The position numbers and the translations under genes were made by a program. A stretch of 64,000 nt of DNA, taken from the NCBI GenBank assembly GCA_001630475.1, contig KV419441.1, positions 143,064-207,063 on the forward strand, in the 5' to 3' direction. This document shows, piece by piece, positions 34,981 through 46,979 of the stretch (its first letter is position 1; every line of letters starts with the position of its first letter). The stretch comes from Sistotremastrum niveocremeum HHB9708. Taxonomy: Eukaryota; Basidiomycota; Agaricomycetes; Sistotremastrales; Sistotremastraceae. Below the pieces are notes generated by a model. That model saw nothing but the letters and a program-made list of their open reading frames with translations, did no database searches and was not told the origin of the DNA.

Positions 34981-36000
34981 TGCCGACCAATCCAATCCCT
35001 GGCCCTCCGTCCTTTATATTCCTCTCAAGCTCATATCTATCTTCGCGTCAAATTTCCGTCTCCTATCTTTGTCTCAACCGTAAACCCTCAACAACAACCG
35101 AATCGCACCCCCACGTGGTCTATCCGCACCCTGCGGCCCTCTAGTTTTGTGAACTTGAACACTCGTCCGAACATTTCGACAGCACGGCTCTCTTGGTGAA
35201 CATTCGAAACAAGGTCATTCCAGGAGCATGACGGTTTTGATGATCATAATGACCGAGGTATGTATTGGTGAGATAGCACTTCGATTGTGCCGTTAACAGT
35301 TTACCGGTAACAAATATCATTAGTGCTAGATCTGTTGCGAATTGATGTCGACGAGTCCCTTCGCTGTTCTGCCAGTTCTCAACAACGTTCAGCACAAATA
35401 CGACACCGATATCTGGACCTTCTTGTGTGGGCTTCAGCAACCTTTGCCATGCAGTCTTCATCTCTGCCTAGAAGACGTGTCTTTTTGTGTAAGCATCCCT
35501 TCGCATCCTACGAATATACAGAGGATGACGAATGATTGGGAAGAAATAGAGCATATCCCGCATCCTAGTACGATTTTTCTTGCTTTAGAAGACACAAGAT
35601 TACACGCAGACACACATGATCTCTCGACCAGACGAGTGACACTCAGGCTACTCTCGAGCTACATTTCAACCTTCTGAAGCTGAAGAAATCCTTGACCTTT
35701 TCGACTGACGAACTCGGCGCATGATATCATCGAATAAGGTCATGGCACCTCGATCGATCCCCCCATCTCGCTGTCAATCGACTCAAAGACGCCTATTTTT
35801 GGATCCGACGAGCTCCTTGAGAATTGCAAGGTTGTGTCTTCCGTCCGATGGGGAGCCCAACGTCCGTCAGGATCGGTAGATTGGAGGCTCCGGATCGTCA
35901 TCCGAAGCACTTCTCGAGGGGGGACGCATGTGGGAGCTCGCCAGATCGCGATCTTCGTAGCTGCAAAAGGCAATGCCTCTACTCAGTTTGAGCAATGATC
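34981..36000 (+). pseudogene. Possible spliced gene or gene relic with promoter-like upstream region
   Basis: A promoter-like stretch has CCAAT near 34985, TTTATATT at 35013-35020 and a C/T-rich leader. About 210 bases on, a short exon at 35231 (MTVLMIIMTE) could splice (GTATGT...CATTAG) to a frame reading LDLLRIDVDESLRC. Beyond that, several frames contain leucine-rich words (LHLCLEDVSFC, LALEDTRLH) reminiscent of F-box/LRR proteins but no consistent long model emerges. I regard it as an uncertain gene or a relic. Confidence 0.2.
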
Positions 36001-36533
36001 GGCATATCTGAGCCGAGGATCTAGTTTACGCCGGATCCTTTTTCCGGAAACTTCCCCAGCGTCTGCTCCTTCGTCTCCAACTTCCACGAGCTCAACTGCA
36101 CCGTCGATGGCATCCGTACCTTTTCTAAGCGCGACATGCATGTCTATTGGCCCTGGATATCGTGCATATCATAGAGGTATTGTGAAGTTCGTGCTAGCAC
36201 TTATATCGCTCTCACTCGCGCCGTGATCTAGCGGGTTTTTTTCCTGGGGTAAAAACGACAAAAAATATTCTTCAAGTCAGTTCGGGATGGAGAATTCGAA
36301 TCCTCCCGGTTCCTGTTCCAATTTCTTCCGAAATCTTGGCGCCACCTTCCAGAGATTGCATCTCCGATCTCACCTCAAGTATAAGTAGAGGCGTTCATGC
36401 TTTTTCTGCCAACTTTCCTCTTTCTCTCCCCCCATATTCGTGCAACTTGCCCCTCCTGTCGCCTCTTCGTCGTGATTGCCTGTCGGGTCCCATACCTTAA
36501 CGCGTCAACACTCACAATTCTTCTCGTACAAGA
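36001..36533. other. Upstream region of the 36.5-kb gene
   Basis: Unassigned sequence. The last 150 bases are C/T-rich (for example CCTCTTTCTCTCCCCCC near 36416), typical of fungal promoters and leaders. ATAAG near 36380 is a weak TATA candidate. Confidence 0.35.
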
Positions 36534-39039
36534 ATGAAACCCACAGAATTGGTAAAAAAAAATCCTCCCTTGCTACTCGTCGTACTTGACTCATATATGC
36601 GCTTGTAGGTCCCCGTCCGCCCCTCCACCCTCGATACGCTCCATAACCTCTTGGCGACACCGTTATTATACAGAGACTTCTTTCGAAACAGCGATATCTC
36701 AGCTACAGAGAGTTTCCTAAAAACGTCTGCCCAGCTCGCCGACACCTCATTTCGGCAGGACTGGATCCACATCCGCCATGAATATTTCGAATTTTGTGAA
36801 GAACTTATCAAGTCTAATTCCATCTCCGGGAAGACGGCCACCATTCGACCATACCTCCAATATGCCCTCCCCGCCTTGTCGGAAGAAGTCAACGACTCGG
36901 CGATCGTCTCGCGTCTGCGCCACCTATTGGCACTTCTTCCGATGGTCAAGATTAAAGAGGCTTCCCAGATCTGCCAAACAATGTGAGCCCGTTCATGTTG
37001 GCGTCTTTTGTATCTGACCATCGCCCATCCAAGTCTGATTCCCGCTCTCCGATCCCTCCATCCCACGGTTTTGGAGACCACTCTCTCCGCAGCCATCACC
37101 TCTCTCATCAAACACTGGGCTGCGAAGGCTGCAAAAGAAGACGAGCTCGCCGAAGAGACCCTCCGCAGTACCATCGGACAATCTCTCGTCCTACTAGTTG
37201 GGCTCGCTGCAGACCTTTCCCCAGCTCTCTCCACCTCCACATCTTCTCTCCCTCCCCCCTCTTTTTCGACCACCCTCGAGAAGACTCGACAACTGCTCGA
37301 GGTTGCAATCACCGCCTGCGTCGAACAAGACACCGCCCTCGACTCCGACACTTTGTATCGCCAACGCACCATCCGAGATGGGATCCTCAACGGTATTACG
37401 ATGCTCGCATCGTCACATCGGGTGCTTCGAGATGCGATGGCGACTATCACAAGATTAGTCGTACCCCTGTTGAACAAGATGGAGGCTGTTGGGTGGTCGC
37501 CGTACACCACGTCCTTTCACCTTCAGGCCGTGATATGGTGGTACTCCGTCCATTGGCCACCAAAAGAGGACATCAAAGCATGCATGAGCGAGGGGGCACT
37601 CAGCAGCGCATATATGGGTGATTGCTGTGATCGGTGCGAGGTGGTATTGCTTCGTCTTCTTTTTGGCGACGAGGTAAGTCTAATATTCTATCCACGTTCA
37701 TTGCTTCCTCTCTGACAATATCATTCAGCAGGCGGAGGGAGTGGAAGGAAGAAGCGTAAGTTTGATATCGACTCAATTGGTGCAAGATACTAATATACAT
37801 AATTTAGAGGAGAAAGTTTGTTGATTGGTTGGGCGGTCGGAAGGCCTGGTACCAACTCTTCGATCGACTACCCAAAGAGAACCAAGCGGCGTTCTACGCT
37901 CTCTTCCCCGATTCATCGAGGCTCGACCGGGTTCCTCAGAGCCCCGCCATCCACTTCCACGGTTGGGACGAAGCTCGAATCGCTGCCCATCGCTTGCATC
38001 TCAAGAAGAATGCGAAGACTTCCGTTTCCGGATCCTCGAACCAGACACAGCCTCGCCAGAGCGAGCATACTCCAGTGCCCGCATCTTCTGCACCCTCCGC
38101 ACCCCCCGCATCCTCCGCACCATCCGCACCTTCCGCACATCCCGCACCCTCCGCGCCTTCTGCGCCTTCTGCGTCCTCGGCACCCTCCACATCCTCAACG
38201 TCCTCCGCTCGCCTGAAGCACAACAAGAACCCTATACGTCCGTCCGATCCCAACGCGGCCAATGCCATCGCCTCCGGCTCTTCTGCCCCTGCCCCTGCCC
38301 TTGATCGTCGAATTCTACCCATCCCTCAACGACCCCAAAGTCCCGTTCCAACTTCATCTAGAAAGTACAACGACGGACTCGATCGTTCGCCAAGACCCCT
38401 GGTGGACCCACCGCCAAATATTCTCTCGGTCCTTTCCTCCCAACCAGAACCGGCAAATCGCGCAGTACAGTCTCCGCCTCCACCTGAGAAAAGCCAAGCA
38501 ACCTATCTGAAGGCCCCTTTCGCTACCTCCGAGTCGTTGGAGAACACCAAAAAACGGCCGCGAGATCCTTCCTCCACCCAAGACAGCACCGATGATCGTG
38601 ATGACTCTGTCCGATCCGGCGAAAGCAAGAAGCAGAAGAAGCAGTCTTCCTCTCAGGGCAACATCGCAAATACTGCAGTCGCTAACCATCCTCGGGCTGC
38701 CATACATCAAGCGAGTGCAGAAGTTCAGAATCAAAAGGAGACGCAGAACGATGCCGGTGGCAGCGGGCCGACGTCGAAAAAGTCGTAAGTAATAACCCCT
38801 GTTCTCTGTTCACGTCATTGAATGCCTTTTCTAGAATTGCCAATAAGTTCCTAGGCACCGTGTTGTCGAAAACGAACAAATTTTCGGCGGGTTCCTCGAA
38901 AACAGGCCCTCCGAAAGAGTCGATCTTGGACGAAAGGGAAGATACGGACTTGGACACCTCGAACGCACAGAAGGCAACGGAGAACGTCAAGAATTCTGAT
39001 GGGCAAGACAAAGGCAAGGCCCGAGATAAGACGAAGTAG
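36534..39039 (+). CDS. Hypothetical basidiomycete protein with helical N-terminus and disordered tail
   Basis: Six exons join in frame: 36534-36551, 36609-36982, 37034-37673, 37732-37755, 37808-38784 and 38835-39039, giving about 745 residues. A six-codon first exon (MKPTEL) precedes a mostly helical region of about 350 residues with ILIPALRSLHPTVLETTLSA and the block WLGGRKAWYQLFDRLPKENQ. The second half is low complexity: an Ala/Ser/Pro repeat (APSAPSA type, 38090-38210), proline runs, then a Lys/Ser/Gln-rich part with KKRPRDP and SKKQKKQ that could be nuclear localisation signals. I recognise no family. The 24-base exon could begin three bases earlier. An apparent TGA in the first long frame (36984) lies inside a 51-base intron with a good CTGAC branch site. 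Confidence 0.75.
38090..38210 (+). repeat. Low-complexity Ala-Ser-Pro codon repeat
   Basis: Imperfect tandem copies of about 9-12 bases (CCCTCCGCAC, CATCCGCAC, CTTCTGCGC) encode A-P-S-A-P runs inside the exon. All length changes seen between copies keep the frame. Confidence 0.8.
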
Positions 39040-40189
39040 CCAATGAGAATGGGGAAGCACTGATACTTATAAGGGATCTGTGAGTTGGGCTTTGTCTCGT
39101 CGAGTCAACGCGGAGTACATTCTTCAATGTGATTTGATAGCTCGTACATATAGATTAGACAAATTAGATTGCTATAGAACGTACTGAAAATTGCTGAAAA
39201 TATGCACATAGGACGTCAGCAAGGGGGCTTTAATTTTTATTTTTTGTATATCAGGTCTTTTTTTTTATTAAGACCTCAGTTCGGTACACACCAAGCGCTT
39301 TTGCCTATATTGGGCCCTTATGTCCGGTAACCCCGATATTTCCGAACGTTGCCGAGATGCCGGCGGAGATTGAAATTCAACCGAACACCCGCGAGCCTGT
39401 CGGCCGGCTCTCCGATGCCGAGTTGGTCGTTTGGGGTCTCTATATGGATGAATACAGTGTAGTATTGAAGTTTTGCGCAGTGAGAGATGATGTTATATGA
39501 CGTTGATACATATATAACCCAATACATTGAATAAAAAAACGGATACTTTTTTTTATTTAAGACCTCGTCCGGCTACACACCACACCTACCTGATATACCG
39601 GGATTTGCCGGTGAAGCACCCTTGGACATCAGCGCAATAGACCGATTAAAGTCAACGCTGTAGACATTCACAAATCTTATGTCATGAGCAAGGGGTATGG
39701 AATACATGTACTGAACTTTAACTCCTTGTTGCCGACAATTGTCATCGTTTAGGCTATATTGAGCTTGCACGCCTGTCATGCGTCTTTCCAATGCTATGTA
39801 TCTTCCATTCGTAAAACTACTACTACTGATCACTTCGATTTCTTTGAGATGTATGTGTCGGAGACAAGAGAGGGAGCAAAACTTTCAGCAAAGACATGAC
39901 GCGCTGCATGTTGAACGTTGAACGTTTAACGTAGAGTGGACGCCAACGCCGCCCCGACGTAAATGAGGTCGGTAAAGAGAGACTACATAGGAGATCAAAG
40001 TTAGTATCAGCCATCAGTAGAGGATAACCGCCAACCTTTACGCCTTGCTAAGTTGACTCAGCCATGGCAACGTAACTTGAAGGGGACATTGGTCATCAAT
40101 TGTTTGACGGATGGCTATGCTGTATATATGTGACTAAGTTCGTCCTATATGAATTGCTGCGCTCCAATACAGTCCATTTGGATAGACCT
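39040..40189. repeat. Intergenic region with a direct repeat
   Basis: No gene seen. A short motif occurs twice in the same direction, near 39256 and 39547: a T run, then TTAAGACCTC or ATTAAGACCTC, then GG.TACACACCA. The copies are about 290 bases apart and may be ends of a small unclassified element. Confidence 0.35.
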
Positions 40190-40955
40190 AGGACTGGCTG
40201 AAGCGGATGAATATTTGTTGAAGGAGCAACAAAGAGAGCCGGCATGTGCTAATGCAAGACGACAATTTTGGCTGGCGAGGAGCAGCTTGAGCTTGATGCC
40301 CTATCCGAAATCCCGAATATAGCCGAAGCCCGAGCCCCTTGTTGCTAACGAGGCAGTCGAATTTCCAGGCAGACAGAACTCGCGACCAGTCTCTCTCCCT
40401 CCCCAATAGCAAGCCTGTCATCTCCAGAATTAGGAAGCCTTCTGCTATTCGCTGAAGCTGGGCTTGATAGCGGAGCTTCAATCCTGAATATCTGTCACAT
40501 ATACCACCAGCGTCGGGTCGGATTGTTCTCCGGTGCTTCGTTCCTGCAGTCATGGTCGCAAGACCATCCTGTGGGCTCCCAGCTCGGTCCGCGCGCTAGT
40601 GCGCTCTAACAGTCTCTCATCCCTCTCGTGTCTCGGGCACGGGAGACGAGTGGCTGACCGTCAGTTTGGTGGAGGCTCCCTGTTCTCCAGCTCAAGAGCT
40701 CGGTCCGCGCGCTAGTGCGCTCTAACAGTCTCTCATCCCTCTCGTGTCTTGGGCACGGGAGACGAGTGACTGACCGCTGTCTCTTGTTCTTTAGATCAGG
40801 CCCAGCTCGGTCCGCGCGTTAGTGCGCTCCAACAGTCTCTCATCCCTCTCGTGTCTTGGGCACGGGAGACGAGTGACTGACCGCTGGCTGGAGAGTCGAG
40901 CTAATCGAACGCCCCTTGACATCGCAAGATGCCAAGTCTCGCCTTCAAACTGGGC
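40190..40955 (-). repeat. Family C dispersed repeat, copy C3 (shortened)
   Basis: It matches the middle section and the hairpin array of C1 and C2 but lacks both outer parts. Homology stops near 40190 on the left and soon after AACTGGGCA (about 40955) on the right. The middle section is uninterrupted and so shows the state of the repeat before the insertion seen in C2. Confidence 0.7.
40581..40890 (-). repeat. Three tandem hairpin units of family C (array in C3)
   Basis: Units begin near 40581, 40697 and 40804 with AGCTCGGTCCGCGCG. They are more alike than the units of C1 or C2, for example CTCTCATCCCTCTCGTGTC recurs in all three. Confidence 0.75.
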
Positions 40956-43220
40956 AGCCGACACGTGCGGCGTTTGCCCACCGAGGCTTCTTCCCTCCCT
41001 TAATCACCATCTGCATCCATTGAGGCAGGAAGGATTATTCCGGGTGTTAATCTCATGTTTGTCGCACCCATCGAGAACCCAGCAATTGTGTGCAGACGTT
41101 GTCATTTATAAGCGTCTGAGTCGATGAAGAAGACACGTCCTAACTCCTGAGACCGTACCAGCGATCAGACAGTGGTCAAAGCAAGCGGGAGAAAGGAGCA
41201 AGCGATGGAGCAAGAGTGATCAGCTTGAAAGCGGAGTAGGAGGGCAACCCGCTGTGCGGTTCAGGATAGAATAGATGGCGATAACGAAATCGTCGATGAT
41301 GCGCATTTGAGCTAAAGAGAACCCTGCGAAGGAATTTACAGTTGATATCGCTCTTTCGGTAGTCTGTATGAACGCCAACCTTTGTTACTCAGAGTATAGG
41401 TGGGCTCAACTCGAGTCCAGATATCGGTTGCTCTGAAATGCCTGCGGTTTCTTCCACGGGTTCTGCGTTGGCAAGGTTTAGAGAGTCGTGGAGGCTGATA
41501 GATATGTTCCATGCACGATTGCCATGACACCGAGGTCCGGCAGGGTTTGCAGCGTGTTTCGACGACTGCTTGATTAAATAATCTCGAGGAGTCTGGCGAC
41601 TGAAAGGCTGGAATTCTAAGGGGTTCTCATGAAGTCGGACTAAAGGTCAGTTTATAGACGCACGTACCATAGGAGTGGCACAGTGGCACAGTTTGGTGAA
41701 GTGATATTAGGGGACATTCGTACGATGCACAGCTCATCCAACGAATGAGTGCATATGTATGACCGAGTCTGTCATACACGAGCAGCTGGACATTGTTATA
41801 AGCACGCCGCAGAATAGATTTTTGAGTTCCAGCGAAAAGAGGAGCAAGCCGTGGCGGGCGTGAAGACAGCAATTGAGCAACGCCCGCGTCATTCAGACAT
41901 GACTCAGTCGGACGTTTTAGGAGGCCCAATTCGCGAGGTGCAACACCCCAATCCGCCCGACCAAAGTCCTTAGCATGCTTATCTAAGAATCACTAACCTA
42001 CGACCAAGAGAAAGACTACGGGCTCAACCGACCTTCGGCGAAGCTCAAGGTGTGATCCAAACCGGTCCTTTTATACAAGCTGAGGCGCCAGATTGTGTGG
42101 AAGGCTACCCCGAGCCATCGGCCCCGAGAGATCTGCGGAAGAGCGATGGTTTTCGGCATGAGGGCGGAAAAGATCGTTCCAGACATGTTGTGTGGCGGCT
42201 TGCGAGCCCAAGAGCGCCGCATTTAGAGAGGAGGAACGGCGAAGAGTCAGAACACTGGTGACTATTTGGGAAACGTCGAGAGCCAGACCAGATAGATACA
42301 ACGGTGCCGATGTCGTGACGGTTGTACCATCAAATTGGGGGACGAATGTGATATGCTCTGGAGCATCTGACGCTGAGAAGGAGAGAGCGAAGGGCTCTTT
42401 CAATATCCAGGTCTTTGACACTCCGATCGACTTTGGGAGATACGAGCACACCGGATGGGATGAAGATCTCTCTCTATATACATTTCATCTCGATCAGCCA
42501 GATTGTGGAAAGATTAGACCAGATGGACTCACGCAATCCGCGGTCCCCTCCGACAGTGATTCAGCTCAACATCAAGAAGCTTTGAGATGCCAAAATTGTT
42601 GGGTCCTGAGTGATGAAAGAGAAGCGAACTCTAATAACGTTATATCTGGCGGCATCAAAGGAACACTACAAAGCGTCAGCTCTGTGGACTCGCCGCAAAA
42701 TGAGTTGGAGGCCGACGCACAGGTACTTTTGGCGTGATACATTTAGCTCCATGACACGTTTGAGTGGATTGCGTGGCTTTCCCTCCCATCGTCACCGCAG
42801 TGCTTGTGGAGATGAGATGCAGGTTCTAGGTGTATCACTTGGACTCCGAGGCCACTTATAAAGCGTAACTTCCAGAGCAATACGAGGGGATACATCCAGA
42901 TGCTTCTGACATCAGATATTCTAGACCTGGGACATAAGTCAGCGCAAATCACATTGGACACGAATGAGAAAGAGAATACCGATCTATCGTCAGCCATTGG
43001 TGGAATCACTGGCATGCACGTAGTACCCAACGATGGGAGCGAGACGGACGCGCAATATCGACCTAGATACTGTGTAGGTGTTCGAGAATAGAAGTATCTA
43101 AAGATACGAGAAATACAACTGCTGGAACTTCGTTGTCGTCGTCGTCGTAGAACATAAGTGCTGAGCGCTGGGCAGAAGCTCCGACTCCGAGGCTCTGCTT
43201 AGAATCTCGCGGTCACGACC
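40956..43220. other. Unassigned region with two overlapping candidate frames
   Basis: The longest frames are 181 codons on the plus strand (42192-42737) and 126 codons on the minus strand (42071-42451), which overlap. The minus one reads VTTSAPLYLSGLALDVSQIV and has coding-like composition; the plus one is also Asp/Glu/Ser-balanced. Neither resembles a family I know. At most one is real, and I cannot choose. Confidence 0.25.
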
Positions 43221-44654
43221 ATGTCTTTCAATGACCTCCCTGCAGAAATTTATGGCCATATCATCAAAGATTACGAGACCGAAAACCTCGACCAAAACGT
43301 GTCTGCAAAAAATCGTCTGAAGAGAACGCTCACGCTTTGCCACATGTAAGTCAGGCCGTTCAGGCGACTGGGAGGAGGTTGACCGACGCTGATGTCTTGC
43401 ATCTTCATTAGAACTACGCGGTTCCGACAAGCTGCTCTTGCTCATGATAGTCTTTGGTCAACAATCCATCTTCACTGGCCAAGTGACGCCGTGGACCTAT
43501 ACCTCGCTCATTCTGAACGCCACCGCTTGCGCAACCTTTCTATCTTTCTAGATACTCGAAGTGCAGGAACTCGCAATATGAAGGCTAAACAAGAACGTTG
43601 GGCGTCATTTTTATCGAAAGAGCTGAAGAACACCGCTTCCTTATCTATCAAAATCCAACACAAGCAGGGCAGTCCAGCTCTGGTCGATGCTCTCAATCGA
43701 ACCTCTGCTCCCCGTCTCATTGACCTGGCCGTCGATCTTGACCAGCGAGCACATGACGACTTCGGAATCCGTAGTCTTCTGGCATGCGATGCTCCTCTCT
43801 TAAAAAACGCTCATATCCACGCCAACCTCAACCACAACCTACACGCATTCACCTCCATGAGAAAACTCGTTTTCAGAATCGGGCATCACAATTTCAAGGG
43901 GTTGATGGAGATGCTAGCGAATCTACCGCCTTCTCTGAGAATGCTGCGGCTCAAAGGAGTAGACATTTGGGATGGCCAGCTTTTGCCCAGACCTCCGACG
44001 GTACCCATTTTATTGGATGAATGCACCCACCTTTCTATCGAAGCTGTCGAGGCCCATCGCGTTGATTTCATTCTGTCAAATATTTCCTTCCCTCGTCTCT
44101 CGCGTCTTCAGATCTTCGAAGAAATGGTCGAGATGCAGGATAACACTCTATCACTGTCCATCTTCGGCACTCTTCCCAGACTTGTACCTTCAACAGAACC
44201 GCGGGACTGGTTATATCTAGGATTATTTCCCAAGAGGTTGATCGTGGAGATACAGGGATATCGTTTCCAAAGCGACTGGAAAAAGTTCGAGGTTCTAGAC
44301 CCTCCTTCATTCCAACAAACGATCATTCGTGCCTTCCGTGCTCCGGCAACAACCATTTTCTTTCAACCCCCTTGTTTGACTGTCGAAAATGCCGCTCCCG
44401 CGCACGAACACCCGCATATAACCGCTCTACTGGAAGAAGTTCTACGTACCTATCCATCGACCCAAAGTCTCGAAATGAAGGGAAATGCGACCCCGATTGT
44501 ACAGCTTCTCTGCGATGCCCAGCCCGTGGTTCTGCCCAATTTAGTCGATATCAGGACGACGCCAATGTCTGGGAGCAAACGTGCTACGGAATGCGACCCG
44601 AATTATATTGCAAAGCTCAAGCAAACCAGACAGCTGGAGTTGGTCCGTGATTAG
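43221..44654 (+). CDS. F-box/LRR-like protein, paralog 2
   Basis: Exon 1 (43221-43345) encodes MSFNDLPAEIYGHIIKDYE and is 125 bases, the same length as in paralog 1. The phase-2 intron (GTAAGT...CATTAG) is in the same place. Exon 2 (43412-44654) starts ITTRFRQAALAHDSLWSTIH. The product has about 455 residues. Shared blocks include RTSAPRLIDLAVDLDQ and, near the end, TQSLEMKGNATPIVQLLC, followed by a short tail. It would be an SCF substrate receptor if the F-box is functional. Intact frame. Confidence 0.75.
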
Positions 44655-45133
44655 CCCTTTGTAAGTTCGTCCCTCCTTGTCAGAGCGCATTAATAGGTCA
44701 CCTCCAGAATATTGTTCATATCATCTGTCAAGCAGTCCTCTTCCCATTCGATTACGCCATACTCTTTCGTTTTGCTCCCACTCTTTCAGGTATTGGAGGA
44801 TGATGTGGTGGTGTTATAGTGCGGCTCTTCTAGCAATAAACAGCCATTGTGATAGCCTGAAGCCGGGACTTTTCATTCGTGTCTAAAATTTATCTTGTCC
44901 TAGAAAATTCTGGAAAAGTGATGTTCCAAGCAAAGCTGGTGACTTGTTCGTAGCTACTATGTGTATTTCTTCTCAAAATGATGCAACCGAATATTTCTCG
45001 AGTAGTATCAGCGCCACGTTGAGCCAGTGCGTATTAATATTCTGGGGCCGGCCTTCTGATTTCCGCAGAGCGCTCTTCTTGCTTCGATTTCCGATAATTT
45101 CGATGGAGCTGAATCGAATGCAAACTCAATTCC
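44655..45133. other. Intergenic region
   Basis: 479 bases between the ends of two converging genes, F-box paralog 2 (plus) and the family A gene (minus). Nothing else recognised. Confidence 0.4.
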
Positions 45134-46670
45134 TCATTTTCTCCATCTTCTCCTCCTCAGCATTAACAACCGCTTCAAAGCGTCATTGTATCGCTGCCAC
45201 GACCGAATTGAGTAAATGCCAAAGGCTCCGAGCAGATTCACAAAGCCGGTTGCATTCAGCACATTCAGTTGTATGAATGACCTAAGTGTGCTCATCCTCA
45301 AGTTCATCGTCGAGCGCTGGAAGTGGACAACCATCTTGCTATCGTTTGCTATCGGAAAGCTGTCTGCGTGAATGAATTCATGGTACATATTACGATCGTA
45401 GGGTCATGTTACTTACGAGATGATAATCTTTTGCTATGTCCGTGTGAAAGCACTGCGGGTCGTGAAACCGTTGACATCGGTAGGAGCCTACTCTTGGTGA
45501 GCCGAAAGAAGTGAACCAAGTGGTTGGCGATGGCTCGATCTGTTTTCCGATGCATCCTCGCCTGTATCCCCCGAAGGAAGAATGATGACGCTCGTGGAGG
45601 CAAGTCGTAAATCGCGCCTGAGACCTCAAGGGTCTTCGTCTCTCCAGCACGACATAGAAAGCCGGACTCGGAAACGCAAACGCCACATTTAAGAGCCTGC
45701 AACGAGGTCAGCTCATCGGGACCAACTTTCACAAACGGCGCTTGACATATGAGCATTGATCAATAGCGATCCGGCATTTGTAGGAGCTTGTAGGACACGT
45801 ATGAAAAATGCTGAATCTCGGAGGAGGATCAGTGTAGTCTCTCGAACCAGGCGTTGAGCTGCGCTTCAACGATGATCTAGAGTCTTTGTTATCACTCAGG
45901 TTCTCAGGTTTGATTGCGGACTCACCAGTCTGAGGTGCTAAGAGTTGCATCGACGAGAGAAACGCTTGAAATACTGCTTGTCATCTGTACCGTGGTACTA
46001 CCGCCGGCAACATAGAGCTGCAGGAAATGGGGAGGGGTATTCATTAGTTGCCGATAACGGGAGAATGATGACCTCTTTCGCCTGCCGCTCTCAGAACTAA
46101 AGGTAAGAATAGATAGATCAGTAAGGATTGAGACGATGAACTCGTACACATACATTCACAGATGTACGATGGTGAGGCCGAGGGGAGGCCAGCCTCCAAT
46201 TTCTTGGTAATAGAAGAGGAGACGATGGACTCTACCCAGCAACCGCTCCCAAGACTGGAAATGAGAGGGGAAGACTGGGAAGATAGTAGGTCTCTGTATC
46301 CGATGGGGTGTGTCGCGTCGACCGGGCGCCCAGTCAACGCGACACATCCCATCCGACCACACCAGAGCTGTGACAAGCCTCGCGAGCCTTGCGACCCGAG
46401 AGCGTTCTTCTCACACTAACGCAAGCGACACCCTGGCACTTCCTCGCCGTCATGAGCTCGCGTACCACCCGTCGTCCGTCTCGCTCAGGGTCACAGCCCC
46501 TACCGAAGTAGAAACTGCACCGATAAACTCGACAACACACGAGTGGCTGTTCCGAAGAACAGCTGCTATTTCGACGACCTAAGCCGTCGAAGTGATGGGC
46601 GGAGGGAGACAAAGGAAAGGGAATATCCGAGGCGGGGGCTGGTTGATATAGACGGTGCTGAGGGCTGAGT
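45134..46670 (-). CDS. Family A gene, spliced, function unknown (best-preserved copy)
   Basis: I recognise no known family. The last exon (45363-45134) encodes SKMVVHFQRSTMNLRM and LNATGFVNLLGAFGIYSIRS, ending in RRRRWRK. It joins in frame through a 53-base intron (GTAAGT...CACGCAG) to the exon 45696-45417, which starts LKCGVCVSESGFLCRAGETK. Upstream of that a further exon reading RLVRETTLILLRDSAFFIRV joins in phase 0. The 5' half is less certain: after the TATA box (TATATCA, minus strand, 46644-46650) come leader hairpins (46570-46591, 46302-46353) and frames of unclear start. Related but degenerate sequence forms both palindrome arms at 14.9-18.4 kb. It is divergent from the family B gene. 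A host gene family is my best guess, but a mobile origin is possible. Confidence 0.4.
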
Positions 46671-46979
46671 TTCACAAGCCAGAGACGGGGGCAGAAGAGG
46701 TTGCTAGTGTACAGCCTTGCATTTCAGTGTTCCAAAGGAAGAGCTTGAATTGTTTGAGAATAGCTTGAGTGCTGCAGAAAGCCAAATTCGTCGAAGAGGG
46801 AGCGGAAGCAGGTGTGTGTCGGAGTTTCGGATGTACTCTGTTGCCATGTACTGTAGTGCTTTCGCTCAAATCCTTTCGACAGTCTTTCGACTCGACCGAC
46901 CAGGATCGATACCAGAGTCTTGACAACTCGTCCCCTTCGCCAGTTCGACCGGCCCTCAAGCAATCCATCCCTTATAAGC
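46671..46979. promoter_or_regulatory. Bidirectional promoter region between family A and family B genes
   Basis: About 320 bases separate a leftward TATA (46644-46650) from a rightward TTATAAG (46972-46978). The left part shares GGAGTTTCGGATGT and GGGAGCGGAAGCAGGT with the palindrome arms, and the right part shares CTTTCGACTCGACC and CCAGTTCGACC with the family B copy at 53.4 kb. So each half belongs to its own family. Confidence 0.5.

Noticed and set aside
36280-36310. TTCGAATCC resembling a tRNA T-loop
   Set aside because: Flanking bases do not form a proper five-pair stem and no acceptor, D or anticodon arms are found upstream.
36512-37510. 332-codon open frame on the minus strand
   Set aside because: It lies opposite the spliced 36.5-kb gene, whose exon phases agree; the minus frame is Arg/Ser-rich without domain and is best seen as a shadow.
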